Shown here: piece by piece, positions 56,613 through 64,000 of the stretch | Numbering within the stretch: the stretch's first letter is position 1 | How the letters are laid out: every line of letters starts with the position of its first letter | Source of the DNA: Anaerobium acetethylicum | Lineage (GTDB): Bacteria > Bacillota > Clostridia > Lachnospirales > Lachnospiraceae | Assembly (NCBI RefSeq): GCF_900096945.1 | Contig: NZ_FMKA01000012.1 | Coordinates: 1-64,000, forward strand | Direction: 5' to 3' | Length of the DNA: 64,000 nucleotides | Made by a program: the position numbers and the translations under genes | The notes under the pieces: generated by a model | What the model saw: only the letters and a program-made list of their open reading frames with translations | What the model was told of the DNA's origin: nothing | Database searches by the model: none

Positions 56613-58218
56613 AGTTATTAAGCTCATACTCCCGTGGCGAGATCCCGGTAATCTTCTTAAAGACCTTGCTGAAATAATAAGGATTATCAAACCCGAGCAT
56701 CTCCGATATCTCATACATCAGATACTCATGGGTATCGATCAGCTCCTTGGCCTTTTCGATTTTGACAAAGGAAATGTAATCGGAAAAATTATAGCCGGTA
56801 TGCTTCTTGAAGCTGCTGCTGATGTAGCCGGCGCTGAAGTTCAGGGCGTTTGCAACGTCTGAAAGGGTGAGCTTTTCCTTGTAATGGTTATTGATGTAGC
56901 TTTTTACAAGCTCGATGATCTTGTCAGTCCGGGTCGTTTTCCGGGAATCCAGATAGTCGCAGAGGATCTGCTGGAAGGACCGCATATATTTCGTAAGCGC
57001 TTCGATGCTGTTGATCTGGTTGATATGCTCCATGATGCTCAGGGTGTCGGGGAAAATGTCCGTGGCGGGCTGGTCGTCAGATTCGAAATAGGAATGGATG
57101 TAGGTGTAAAGGTTGATATAGGAATTCACCGCCTGTTTTCTGGAGGGGGTGTAGGTTTCCAGAAGTCCGATCAGCTCATCGAAAATCTCCTTCACCTTCT
57201 CACTGTTGTTCTGCTGGAAGGCGATGGACAAATCCTTTTTCAGGAAATTGATGTTAAAGTTGTCCCGGGAACTGCAGGTTTTTGGGAGCGATGAATAGAA
57301 ACTGATGGAAGAGGAAGGATTGCAGTAGTAGTATTCTACGGCCTCTTTTGCCTGGTCCAGCTGGGTCTTCAAATCGTAGAGGTCTTCGGCAGCCTCGCTG
57401 ACGCCCATCACGACGGAAATTTCAAAATAATTTTTTAAGACCTCGTTTACTTTTTCGTTGAACTGGGTCAGCGTCCCGGGGATGGAGGCGAGGCCCTCCG
57501 TGGAGGCGATGATCAGCAGTTTCTGCTGTTCAAACGGCAGGATGCAGGAGTTTTTGAATATCCGCCCCGCCATCTCGCTGATGATTCCGGATGCATAGGT
57601 CATCACCTGCTTCAGGTCGGATTTCTTGTTTTCAGAGAGGTAGCTGGCATCCGAATAGCTGATGTCGAGGAGGATCAGGAGGGGGGATACGAAAAGCTCA
57701 TCCATCTTCATGTTGCGGGAATGGTCTTTTGCTGCGTCAAAGGGAGAAAACAGCAGCCTGTTGAAGAAGCCTTTGATAATCTCCTCGTTGCCGGCTTCCA
57801 TGAACTGGCTTGCGATTTTTCCCGAACGGGAAGCAGCCATATTGTCGAAATCGTTTTTAGCCTTCTCCAGGCTGCGGAGCAGGGTTTCTTCCGTCAGGTC
57901 GATCTTCACAAGATAATCAGAGGCGCTCAGTGAGAGGGCCTCTTTTGCAAGCTCGAATTCCTCAAGGTTCGTCAGCACGATAAAGGAAAATACAAGCTTC
58001 TCGTCTTTGCATTTCTGGATCAGTTCCAGACCGTTCATAACAGGCATTTTGATGTCCGTTATGATGATGTCCGGCTGCAGCTCCAGTATCATCTTACAGG
58101 CCGCAGTTCCGTTGGTCGCCTTTCCGACTATGGTGCAGTCATGCTCTTCCCAGGGGATGAGGGAGGAGATGCCTGCTAAAATAAGGGGTTCATCATCTAC
58201 CAGCATAATACGATACAT
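56605..58218 (-). CDS. AraC-type response regulator (YesN family)
   Basis: 537 aa. A receiver domain with Asp55 (IIITDIKMPVMNG), a long helical middle region, and an AraC helix-turn-helix end (KLTLSDVANALNFSAGYISSSFKKHTGYNFSDYI; YEISEMLGFDNPYYFSKVFKKITGISPREYE). Partner of the YesM-type kinase encoded just upstream. Such pairs switch on polysaccharide-use genes, here most likely the ABC/GH88 operon to the right and possibly the lyase. Confidence 0.93.
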   Translation of the reverse strand: MYRIMLVDDEPLILAGISSLIPWEEHDCTIVGKATNGTAACKMILELQPDIIITDIKMPVMNGLELIQKCKDEKLVFSFIVLTNLEEFELAKEALSLSASDYLVKIDLTEETLLRSLEKAKNDFDNMAASRSGKIASQFMEAGNEEIIKGFFNRLLFSPFDAAKDHSRNMKMDELFVSPLLILLDISYSDASYLSENKKSDLKQVMTYASGIISEMAGRIFKNSCILPFEQQKLLIIASTEGLASIPGTLTQFNEKVNEVLKNYFEISVVMGVSEAAEDLYDLKTQLDQAKEAVEYYYCNPSSSISFYSSLPKTCSSRDNFNINFLKKDLSIAFQQNNSEKVKEIFDELIGLLETYTPSRKQAVNSYINLYTYIHSYFESDDQPATDIFPDTLSIMEHINQINSIEALTKYMRSFQQILCDYLDSRKTTRTDKIIELVKSYINNHYKEKLTLSDVANALNFSAGYISSSFKKHTGYNFSDYISFVKIEKAKELIDTHEYLMYEISEMLGFDNPYYFSKVFKKITGISPREYELNNLK

Positions 58219-58318
58219 TGTTTCACATACCTTTCGTGGAATAAATTGCGTGCCAGAGCGGAGCTTCGCAAACCGCTAAAGCTGCCTGCTCATGATATAG
58301 AATTCAGGGAAATTAAAT

Positions 58319-60106
58319 CTAAAATTCAAGGGGAATTTTAATGGTTATCTTTGTATAAAGGTTCTCCTGGCTGCTGATATGCAATCCGAAGCCCTCTCCG
58401 TAAACCAGCTTGAGGCGGCGGTCCACGTTTGGAAGTCCGATTCCGCTCATGGTGCCGGCTGTTTTGGGCTCGGTGCCTGCTAGCAGGGAGTCTGTCTTTT
58501 CTGAAGGAATGCCGATTCCGTTGTCGATTACATGGATGTAAAGGATATCGTCTTCCGATTCTGCAATGATATGTATGGTGCCGTTATGGCCGCTCGGCTC
58601 GATGCCGCTGAAAATGGCATTTTCAACAAGGGGCTGCAGGGTGAGTTTGACGATTTTTGCCCTGCTCAGCCGTGATTCTTTTATTTGTATATCCAAATCA
58701 AACAATTCCACATACTTTATTTTCTGGATTGTTACGTAGCTATCCAGGAACTCAAGCTCCTGCTCAAGAGTTACTTTTTCATTGAAGCCCTTGGCCATGT
58801 TCTTGAGAAGGGAGGACAGGGAGGTGATCATTTTTACGATTCCCGTGTTCTTCTGAATGGTCGCCATCCAGCGGACGGAATCGAGGGTATTGTACAGGAA
58901 ATGGGGGTTGATCTGGGCCTGGAGCATTTTGATTTCCAGATCCTTTTTCTCTTTCTCGACTTCGATCCTCGTATCCAGGAGATTGGTGATCTGCCATGAC
59001 ATCTGGTTGATACAGGTTCCGATGGTCCCGATTTCATCAGCGCCTTCTATTTTAGGGTTATAGGAAAAATCCCCTCCTGAGATTGTCTTGATGCTGCGAA
59101 GAAGAAGGGCGATGGGCTGGTTGATTTTTCTGGATATGAGGATGGAAAGGCCCATGCCGATGGCGATGCAGGAGGCAAAAATCAGGAATATGGTTTTGGA
59201 AATGATGGTGTGGTCGATGACCAGCTGGTCATGGGGCAGTATCTCATAAATAAGGATTCCGCTCTGGGGTGTTCTGGTGTAGCTGACATAATTGTCAGTT
59301 CCATTGATGACCATCTTCACGGAACCGCTGTCAGAAGCTGCTTTCAGGAGAGCCGGTATGGCAGCAGCGCCGTCCAGTTCCTTACGCGTATTTGCCGAGG
59401 CGATGATGTCCCCTTCCGAGGTGATGGCATAGATGGGATTGTCCGTGTTGATCTGATCCACACTGTCCTGGTAGAGCCTGGTTGAAATGCCGAGCATGAC
59501 CCAGCTGGAAGCGGTCTGGGTATCGTAGTCATACTTCAGTGTTCTGATAATAGGAAGAAGCCTGTCGTCGGAAGCCTGATGAAAGGGGGATTCCACAAGC
59601 GCCAGCTGGTAGGCGTTGAAATTCTTGTCCTGTTCGCCCTGGAACCAGCTGCTTTGGGAAATGGAGGGCACATCATCATAGGAACCTGTGATGTAGCCGG
59701 ACTGGACCAGTATGCCGTCCTTCTGGTAGAGGGTGATTTTTGCGATGTATTCGCTGTATCCGGATATGGCGCAGTAGTCGTTCAGGATCTGTGAGGCGTA
59801 CAGGGCAAAGCGCTTTCCGGAGGAGGTGTTGTAGTCCGTGTTGGTCAGTGACAGGAACAGGGACTTGCGTTCCGAGCAGTTCAGCACGATGTTGAGCATT
59901 TCGTCGTAGGCGACCTGCAGGCGCTCTGCTGCTGTCCAGGTGTTTTCCTCCGAAGTCTCTACCAGCATGTCTATGGTGGCATTCCGGTAGGAGATATAAT
60001 TATAGATGCTTACAAACAGCGCAATGGAGATTACGATTATAAGGTTATAAAGGATCAGCTTTCTTTTGATTGTCTTCACTGTGAATATCTGTTTTAATTT
60101 GTGCAT
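58319..60106 (-). CDS. YesM-type sensor histidine kinase
   Basis: 595 aa. Two membrane helices flank an extracellular sensor (about 35-300), then a HAMP domain (ISRKINQPIALLLRSIKTISGGDF), the His-kinase box (AQINPHFLYNTLDSVRWMA) and an ATPase domain (VENAIFSGIEP; VIDNGIGI; GIGLPNVDRRLKLVYG). Start 60106 is chosen because GAGGAGA precedes it; an ATG at 60166 has none. Detects extracellular sugar, possibly via the binding protein. Confidence 0.93.
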   Translation of the reverse strand: MHKLKQIFTVKTIKRKLILYNLIIVISIALFVSIYNYISYRNATIDMLVETSEENTWTAAERLQVAYDEMLNIVLNCSERKSLFLSLTNTDYNTSSGKRFALYASQILNDYCAISGYSEYIAKITLYQKDGILVQSGYITGSYDDVPSISQSSWFQGEQDKNFNAYQLALVESPFHQASDDRLLPIIRTLKYDYDTQTASSWVMLGISTRLYQDSVDQINTDNPIYAITSEGDIIASANTRKELDGAAAIPALLKAASDSGSVKMVINGTDNYVSYTRTPQSGILIYEILPHDQLVIDHTIISKTIFLIFASCIAIGMGLSILISRKINQPIALLLRSIKTISGGDFSYNPKIEGADEIGTIGTCINQMSWQITNLLDTRIEVEKEKKDLEIKMLQAQINPHFLYNTLDSVRWMATIQKNTGIVKMITSLSSLLKNMAKGFNEKVTLEQELEFLDSYVTIQKIKYVELFDLDIQIKESRLSRAKIVKLTLQPLVENAIFSGIEPSGHNGTIHIIAESEDDILYIHVIDNGIGIPSEKTDSLLAGTEPKTAGTMSGIGLPNVDRRLKLVYGEGFGLHISSQENLYTKITIKIPLEF

Positions 60107-60436
60107 AGGGTTTTTCTCCTCTTTGTAAAAAGGCGCATCATTCATAGATAGCGGGGGGCGGAACATCTTCTGACCCCAACATCATTATATTGGCTCATGA
60201 AAAAAAACACAATAAAATAACCGGAAAAAGCCGTCCCGTATATGCAACTCATACAAAAAGTATAAGAAAATTGAAATATTACATCTTTCAGAAGGGATAA
60301 AAAAGCAAGATGCACGGATAGTAATAGAATTATGAAGATAGTTCATGTTAATGAACGGCGGATTTTGGTATTCTTTGTTTGTAAACGAAATACTGAAAGC
60401 GAAGTTCAGTATAAATCAAAAATGGAGGTATGGATT
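60107..60436. promoter_or_regulatory. Divergent control region between yesM-type and binding-protein genes
   Basis: 330 nt without a gene. Two small dyads: GTTCAT-GTTA-ATGAAC (60341-60356) and ACTGAA-N7-TTCAGT (60392-60410), the second 27 nt before the next start. They are candidate YesN sites; no convincing -35/-10 pair seen. Confidence 0.35.
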
Positions 60437-61744
60437 ATGAGAAAGTTTTTAGGAGTAGCACTTTCTGCAATGATGGTCGTTGGATTGGCAGCAGGATGCG
60501 GCAAGCAGGCGGCGCCGGATGCGGCGGAAAACACCACGAAGCCGGTTGCTGAAGCGGAAGAGAAAAAGCTTACGGTAACAACCTGGGATAACGAGACAAC
60601 GCCCCAGTTCAATGCAACAATAGACGCCTTTAAGAAGGCTTATCCGGATGTCGAAATCGAAATCGTGGATACGGCAGCAAACGAATACAATAACAAATTA
60701 TCCGTTATGCTGGCAGCAGAAGGAAGCGATCCGGACATTATCTGGGTAAAAGACATGGGATATATCCTGTCGATGGTTGAAAAAGGACAGGCGATGAGTC
60801 TGGATGAATTTATAGAAAAGGATAAGCTTGATTTATCCGTATACAATGGAGCTGCGGAACAGCTGCAGGTCGACGGTGCCAACTATTCCCTGCCATACAG
60901 ATCAGACTGGTATGTGCTTTACTACAACAAGGATCTTTTCGACAAAGCAGGGGTTCCATATCCAAGCAACGATATGACATGGGAAGAATATGAAGCGCTT
61001 GCAAGGAAAGTGACTTTTGGCGAGGGAAGTGCAAAAGTATACGGCACCCACAACCATACCTGGCAGGCACTTGTAACAAACTGGGCAATTCAGGACGGAA
61101 AAAACACAGTTGTAGCAAAAGATTACGGATTCCTGGATTCCTATTACGAACAGGCCTTAAGCATGCAGAAAGATGGAATCATCCAGGATTACGCACAGCT
61201 GAAGACAGCAAACATCCACTATTCAAGCGTATTCAAAAACCAGCAGGCTGCCATGATGCCTATGGGAACCTGGTTTATCGGAACCATGATGCAGTCCCAG
61301 GCAAGCGGAGAGACCAACTTCAACTGGGGAATCGCTACCATTCCGCATCCGGAAGGGGTAGACGCAGGAACCACAATCGGTGCACTCACACCTGTTGCCA
61401 TATCTTCGACTACGGATGTTCCGGAACTGGCTTGGGAATTCGTGAAATATGCGACTTCAGAAGAAAACAGCAAAGTCCTTGCTGAAAACGGCATCCTCAC
61501 AGGAATCCTGTCTCAGGAAGCGCTTGACATCATAGCATCCGCAGACAAGTTCCCTGCAGACGAGCAGTCAAAAGAGGCTCTTACTTATACGGAATACATT
61601 TTCGACCGTCCGCTGGATAAGAATATCGAAGAGATCCGTACCGTACTCAATGAAGTCCATGATCTTGTCATGATCGGTGAATACACCGTTGAACAGGGAA
61701 TTCAGGAACTGAACGAACGTGTTGGGGAAATAAAAGGATATTAA
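60437..61744 (+). CDS. ABC sugar-binding lipoprotein
   Basis: 435 aa family-1 binding protein with lipobox (GLAAGCGK). TTWDNETTPQFNATIDAFKKAYPDVEIEIVD and YNKDLFDKAGVPYPSNDMTWEEYEALARK are typical. It is expected to bind an unsaturated oligosaccharide made by the PL8 lyase. The start at 60437 has GGAGG 8 nt upstream; an ATG at 60332 lies in the control region and would add 35 residues before the signal peptide. Confidence 0.92.
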   Translation: MRKFLGVALSAMMVVGLAAGCGKQAAPDAAENTTKPVAEAEEKKLTVTTWDNETTPQFNATIDAFKKAYPDVEIEIVDTAANEYNNKLSVMLAAEGSDPDIIWVKDMGYILSMVEKGQAMSLDEFIEKDKLDLSVYNGAAEQLQVDGANYSLPYRSDWYVLYYNKDLFDKAGVPYPSNDMTWEEYEALARKVTFGEGSAKVYGTHNHTWQALVTNWAIQDGKNTVVAKDYGFLDSYYEQALSMQKDGIIQDYAQLKTANIHYSSVFKNQQAAMMPMGTWFIGTMMQSQASGETNFNWGIATIPHPEGVDAGTTIGALTPVAISSTTDVPELAWEFVKYATSEENSKVLAENGILTGILSQEALDIIASADKFPADEQSKEALTYTEYIFDRPLDKNIEEIRTVLNEVHDLVMIGEYTVEQGIQELNERVGEIKGY

Positions 61745-61766
61745 ACTGATAGTAAAAGACTGTTAA

Positions 61767-61816
61767 ATAAATCGCAGAAAAACGGATGATATCAGTTTCT
61801 CTGCGATTTATATTTT
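61767..61816 (+). other. Intercistronic hairpin after the binding-protein gene
   Basis: ATAAATCGCAGA pairs perfectly with TCTGCGATTTAT, followed by ATTTTT. Likely partial terminator or stability element giving more binding protein than permease. Confidence 0.75.
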
Positions 61817-61834
61817 TAAGGAGGTAAGCAGCAA

Positions 61835-62728
61835 ATGACATCAAAACAGAAACGCAGGCTGAAGAATGATGCAATCGGGTATTCGTTTATTCTGCCTAAT
61901 CTGATTGGATATAGTATTTTCATACTGATTCCGGTTCTCTTTTCTTTCATACTGAGTCTCGCAGAATGGGACGGGTCCAGCAACCCCATCGTATTCGTGG
62001 GCCTAGAAAATTTCAGGCATCTGATGGATGACAGCACATTCAAAATATCCCTGGTCAATACCATGAAATATGCGGTGTTTACAGTACCGATCACCATAGT
62101 GGCCTCCATGCTGCTGGCGGTTCTGCTCAACAGCAAGGTAAAAGGGATCGCCTGGTTCAGAACGGCATTCTTCTTCCCCTATATTGCATCTATCGTTGCA
62201 GTAGGCGCCGTGTGGAACATGCTGTTCCAGCCTGATTATGGTCCGATCAATACCTTCCTGAAGATGATCGGCATCCAGAACCCGCCAGGATGGGTCATTT
62301 CCACGGACTGGGCCATGGTAGCCGTCATCATCGTAAGTATCTGGAAATACATGGGCTACTACATGATCGTATACCTGGCAGCCCTGCAGGGAATATCGGG
62401 CAGCCTTTATGAGGCGGCCGGCATCGACGGGGCCAACGGATGGCAGAAGCTGAGATATATAACGGTTCCCATGCTCACGCCGACGACCTTCTTCGTCATG
62501 GTCATGCTGACGATCCAGTGCTTCAAGGTATTCGACCTGATCTATGTAATGACCGGAGGCGGTCCGGGACGCGCAACAAACGTGCTGGTCAACTTCATAT
62601 ACAATGCGGCCTTCGTACAGTTCAAGTTCGGCTATGCAAGCGCAGCAGCCATCGTGCTCTTCCTGATTGTCCTTGTGGTAACCCTGGTCCAGTTCAGGGG
62701 CGAAAAGAAATTCGTCAATTATATGTAA
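61835..62728 (+). CDS. ABC sugar transporter permease (MalF/UgpA type)
   Basis: 297 aa, six helices, coupling loop YEAAGIDGANGWQKLRYITVPMLTPT. Pairs with the next permease. AAGGAGG upstream. As in the first ABC operon no ATPase gene is present. Confidence 0.94.
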   Translation: MTSKQKRRLKNDAIGYSFILPNLIGYSIFILIPVLFSFILSLAEWDGSSNPIVFVGLENFRHLMDDSTFKISLVNTMKYAVFTVPITIVASMLLAVLLNSKVKGIAWFRTAFFFPYIASIVAVGAVWNMLFQPDYGPINTFLKMIGIQNPPGWVISTDWAMVAVIIVSIWKYMGYYMIVYLAALQGISGSLYEAAGIDGANGWQKLRYITVPMLTPTTFFVMVMLTIQCFKVFDLIYVMTGGGPGRATNVLVNFIYNAAFVQFKFGYASAAAIVLFLIVLVVTLVQFRGEKKFVNYM

Positions 62729-62742
62729 GAAAGGAAAAAATT

Positions 62743-63570
62743 ATGCACATAAGAAATAATGCAAAAAGAATCATATTATATGTCGTTCTGATTGCTTTGG
62801 CATTGATTATGCTGGTTCCATTCTACTGGATGCTCATATCCTCGCTGAAGCTGAACAAGGATGTGTTTTCCCTTCCCATGAAATGGATACCGGACAGCTT
62901 CCATTTTGAAAATTATAAAGTGATATGGGGAAAGCTGCCGCTGATCATGTTCTTTAAGAATACTTCGAAGCTGACCCTCTTCACGACAGTGATCCAGCTT
63001 TTCACAAGCTGCTTTGCCGCCTATGGGTTTGCCAAGGTAAAATTCCGCGGCAGAAATCTGCTTTTCATCCTCTACGTGACCACGATTGCGGTTCCATGGC
63101 AGGTTTACATGGTGCCACAGTTCGTGCTGATGTCAAAGCTGCATCTGACCAACAGCCATCTGGGACTGATCCTGATGCAGGCATTTTCCGCATTCGGCGT
63201 ATTCCTCATGAGGCAGTTCTATATCAGCATACCGGATGAATTATGCGAGGCAGCCAGAATAGACGGTCTGAGCGAATACGGGATATTTGGAAGGATCGTG
63301 CTTCCGCTGGGAAAACCGGCAATGGCAACCCTTGTCATCTTCACATTCGTAAATGTATGGAATGACTTTATGGGACCCCTGATATTCCTCAACAGCACGG
63401 AACTGAAGACCATACAGCTCGGTATCAGGATGTTCATATCCCAGTTTGGAGCGGAATATGCGTGGATCATGGCGGCTTCCGTATGCGCCCTTGTTCCTGT
63501 CGTCCTCCTGTTCCTGTTCTTCCAGAGATTTTTTGTTGAAGGAATCGCAGCAAGCGGTATCAAAGGTTAA
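62743..63570 (+). CDS. ABC sugar transporter permease (MalG/UgpE type)
   Basis: 275 aa, six helices, coupling loop CEAARIDGLSEYGIFGRIVLPLGKPA. Start at 62743 (MHIRNNAKRIILY) follows AAAGGAAA; a much longer open frame to the left overlaps the other permease and is rejected. Confidence 0.94.
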   Translation: MHIRNNAKRIILYVVLIALALIMLVPFYWMLISSLKLNKDVFSLPMKWIPDSFHFENYKVIWGKLPLIMFFKNTSKLTLFTTVIQLFTSCFAAYGFAKVKFRGRNLLFILYVTTIAVPWQVYMVPQFVLMSKLHLTNSHLGLILMQAFSAFGVFLMRQFYISIPDELCEAARIDGLSEYGIFGRIVLPLGKPAMATLVIFTFVNVWNDFMGPLIFLNSTELKTIQLGIRMFISQFGAEYAWIMAASVCALVPVVLLFLFFQRFFVEGIAASGIKG

Positions 63571-63586
63571 AGGGGGAGTATGAGAA

Positions 63587-64000
63587 ATGGCACAGACATT
63601 TGAAACATTAATACAGTACGAAGGAACAGATAAAAAAATACTGGAGACGGCATTCGGCCTGGCAGTCAATATCGTGAGGGATAACCTGGAGGAGTTCACA
63701 GACCACTTCCAGTCATCAAACAGCGAGAAGCTGTTCTACTGGCCCACAGAAAATACAGAGTGGACCACAGGCTTCTGGACAGGAGAAATCTGGCTTGCCT
63801 ATGAAAAGACAGGGGAAGCATGCTTCCGTCAGGCGGCCGAAGTCCAGGTCGAAAGCTTTTTAAACAGGATCGAGAAGAAAATAGATGTGAACCACCATGA
63901 CATGGGGTTCCTCTACAGTCCGTCATGCGTGGCTGCATATAAGCTGACGGGAAGCGAAACAGGTAAAGTGGCAGCCCTCAAAGCGGCTGACCATCTGGTG
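63587..64000 (+). CDS. GH88 unsaturated glucuronyl hydrolase (5' part, runs off the window)
   Basis: First 138 codons of a gene that continues past 64000. ENTEWTTGFWTGEIWLAYEKTGE and VNHHDMGFLYSPSCVAAYKLTG match family 88, which removes the unsaturated uronic acid from oligosaccharides made by lyases; the Asp in HHDMGF is the likely catalytic residue. No signal peptide, so it acts after import. AGGGGGAG lies 8 nt before the ATG. Its product is the substrate chain leading to KduI (19166). Confidence 0.9.
   Translation, partial: MAQTFETLIQYEGTDKKILETAFGLAVNIVRDNLEEFTDHFQSSNSEKLFYWPTENTEWTTGFWTGEIWLAYEKTGEACFRQAAEVQVESFLNRIEKKIDVNHHDMGFLYSPSCVAAYKLTGSETGKVAALKAADHLV

Noticed and set aside
60392-60410. 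CcpA cre site
   Set aside because: TGAAAGCGAAGTTCA resembles a cre box but has the wrong length and lacks the central pattern; a YesN site is as likely.
60332-60436. N-terminal extension of the binding protein from ATG 60332
   Set aside because: The signal peptide and ribosome site place the start at 60437; the upstream part covers candidate operators.

Overview
The window reads as chromosomal DNA of a low-to-mid GC Gram-positive anaerobe, most likely a carbohydrate-degrading gut-type Lachnospiraceae or related Clostridia. The reasons are strong AGGAGG ribosome sites with some GTG/TTG starts, AgrC/AgrA-like, YesM/YesN, AraC and LacI regulators next to ABC, TRAP and GPH sugar transporters, many glycoside hydrolases, a lipobox on every binding protein, a sortase-type signal on a lyase, and no outer-membrane genes. 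This is inference; no rRNA or species marker is present.

Layout. 1-98: 3' end (domains V and VI) of a group II intron. 0.2-2.2 kb: LytTR response regulator and GHKL sensor kinase. 2.4-9.0 kb: GH2 enzyme, GtrA-like membrane protein, membrane-anchored permuted GH3 enzyme and a small membrane partner. 9.2-18.8 kb: small genes (MFS transporter, padR-DUF1048-DUF1048 operon, DUF5685/DnaJ/membrane-protein set, REP-associated tyrosine transposase, iron alcohol dehydrogenase, HxlR regulator). 19.1-24.0 kb: uronate catabolism (kduI, three-gene TRAP transporter, kduD remnant, GntR regulator). 24.3-31.3 kb: alpha/beta hydrolase, AraC regulator, GPH symporter and a GH106-like enzyme. 31.4-34.0 kb: hypothetical gene, a heliorhodopsin, a nucleotidyltransferase. 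34.2-44.9 kb: LacI-controlled alpha-glucoside operon (ABC permeases, binding protein, GH15-like, GH31, GH13). 45.0-49.4 kb: LacZ with divergent AraC regulator. 49.6-50.7 kb: secreted calcium-motif protein and a hypothetical. 51.1-64.0 kb: a likely glycosaminoglycan-degradation locus (PL8 lyase, DUF2264 protein, YesN/YesM, ABC importer, GH88 running off the end).

The most striking feature is a dispersed 42-bp near-perfect palindrome with GGTACC at each end. There are 19 full copies and about ten partial ones, all between 9.0 and 56.6 kb, almost always between transcription units and never inside the long sugar operons. A Y1/HUH transposase of the REP-associated (RAYT) type sits among them, with copies on both sides, so this looks like a RAYT/REP system in a Firmicute. 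The palindromes supply stop codons or short VPDTIN-type tails to several proteins, end a truncated paralogue, cut into a cell-wall sorting signal, and accompany a duplicated promoter/operator. Other points of interest are the heliorhodopsin in a sugar-fermenter setting, a second 27-bp palindrome at four loci, in-frame minisatellites in two glycosidases, and a ribosome-site-sequestering hairpin before the PL8 lyase. Function calls rest on reading motifs by eye; no database search was possible.
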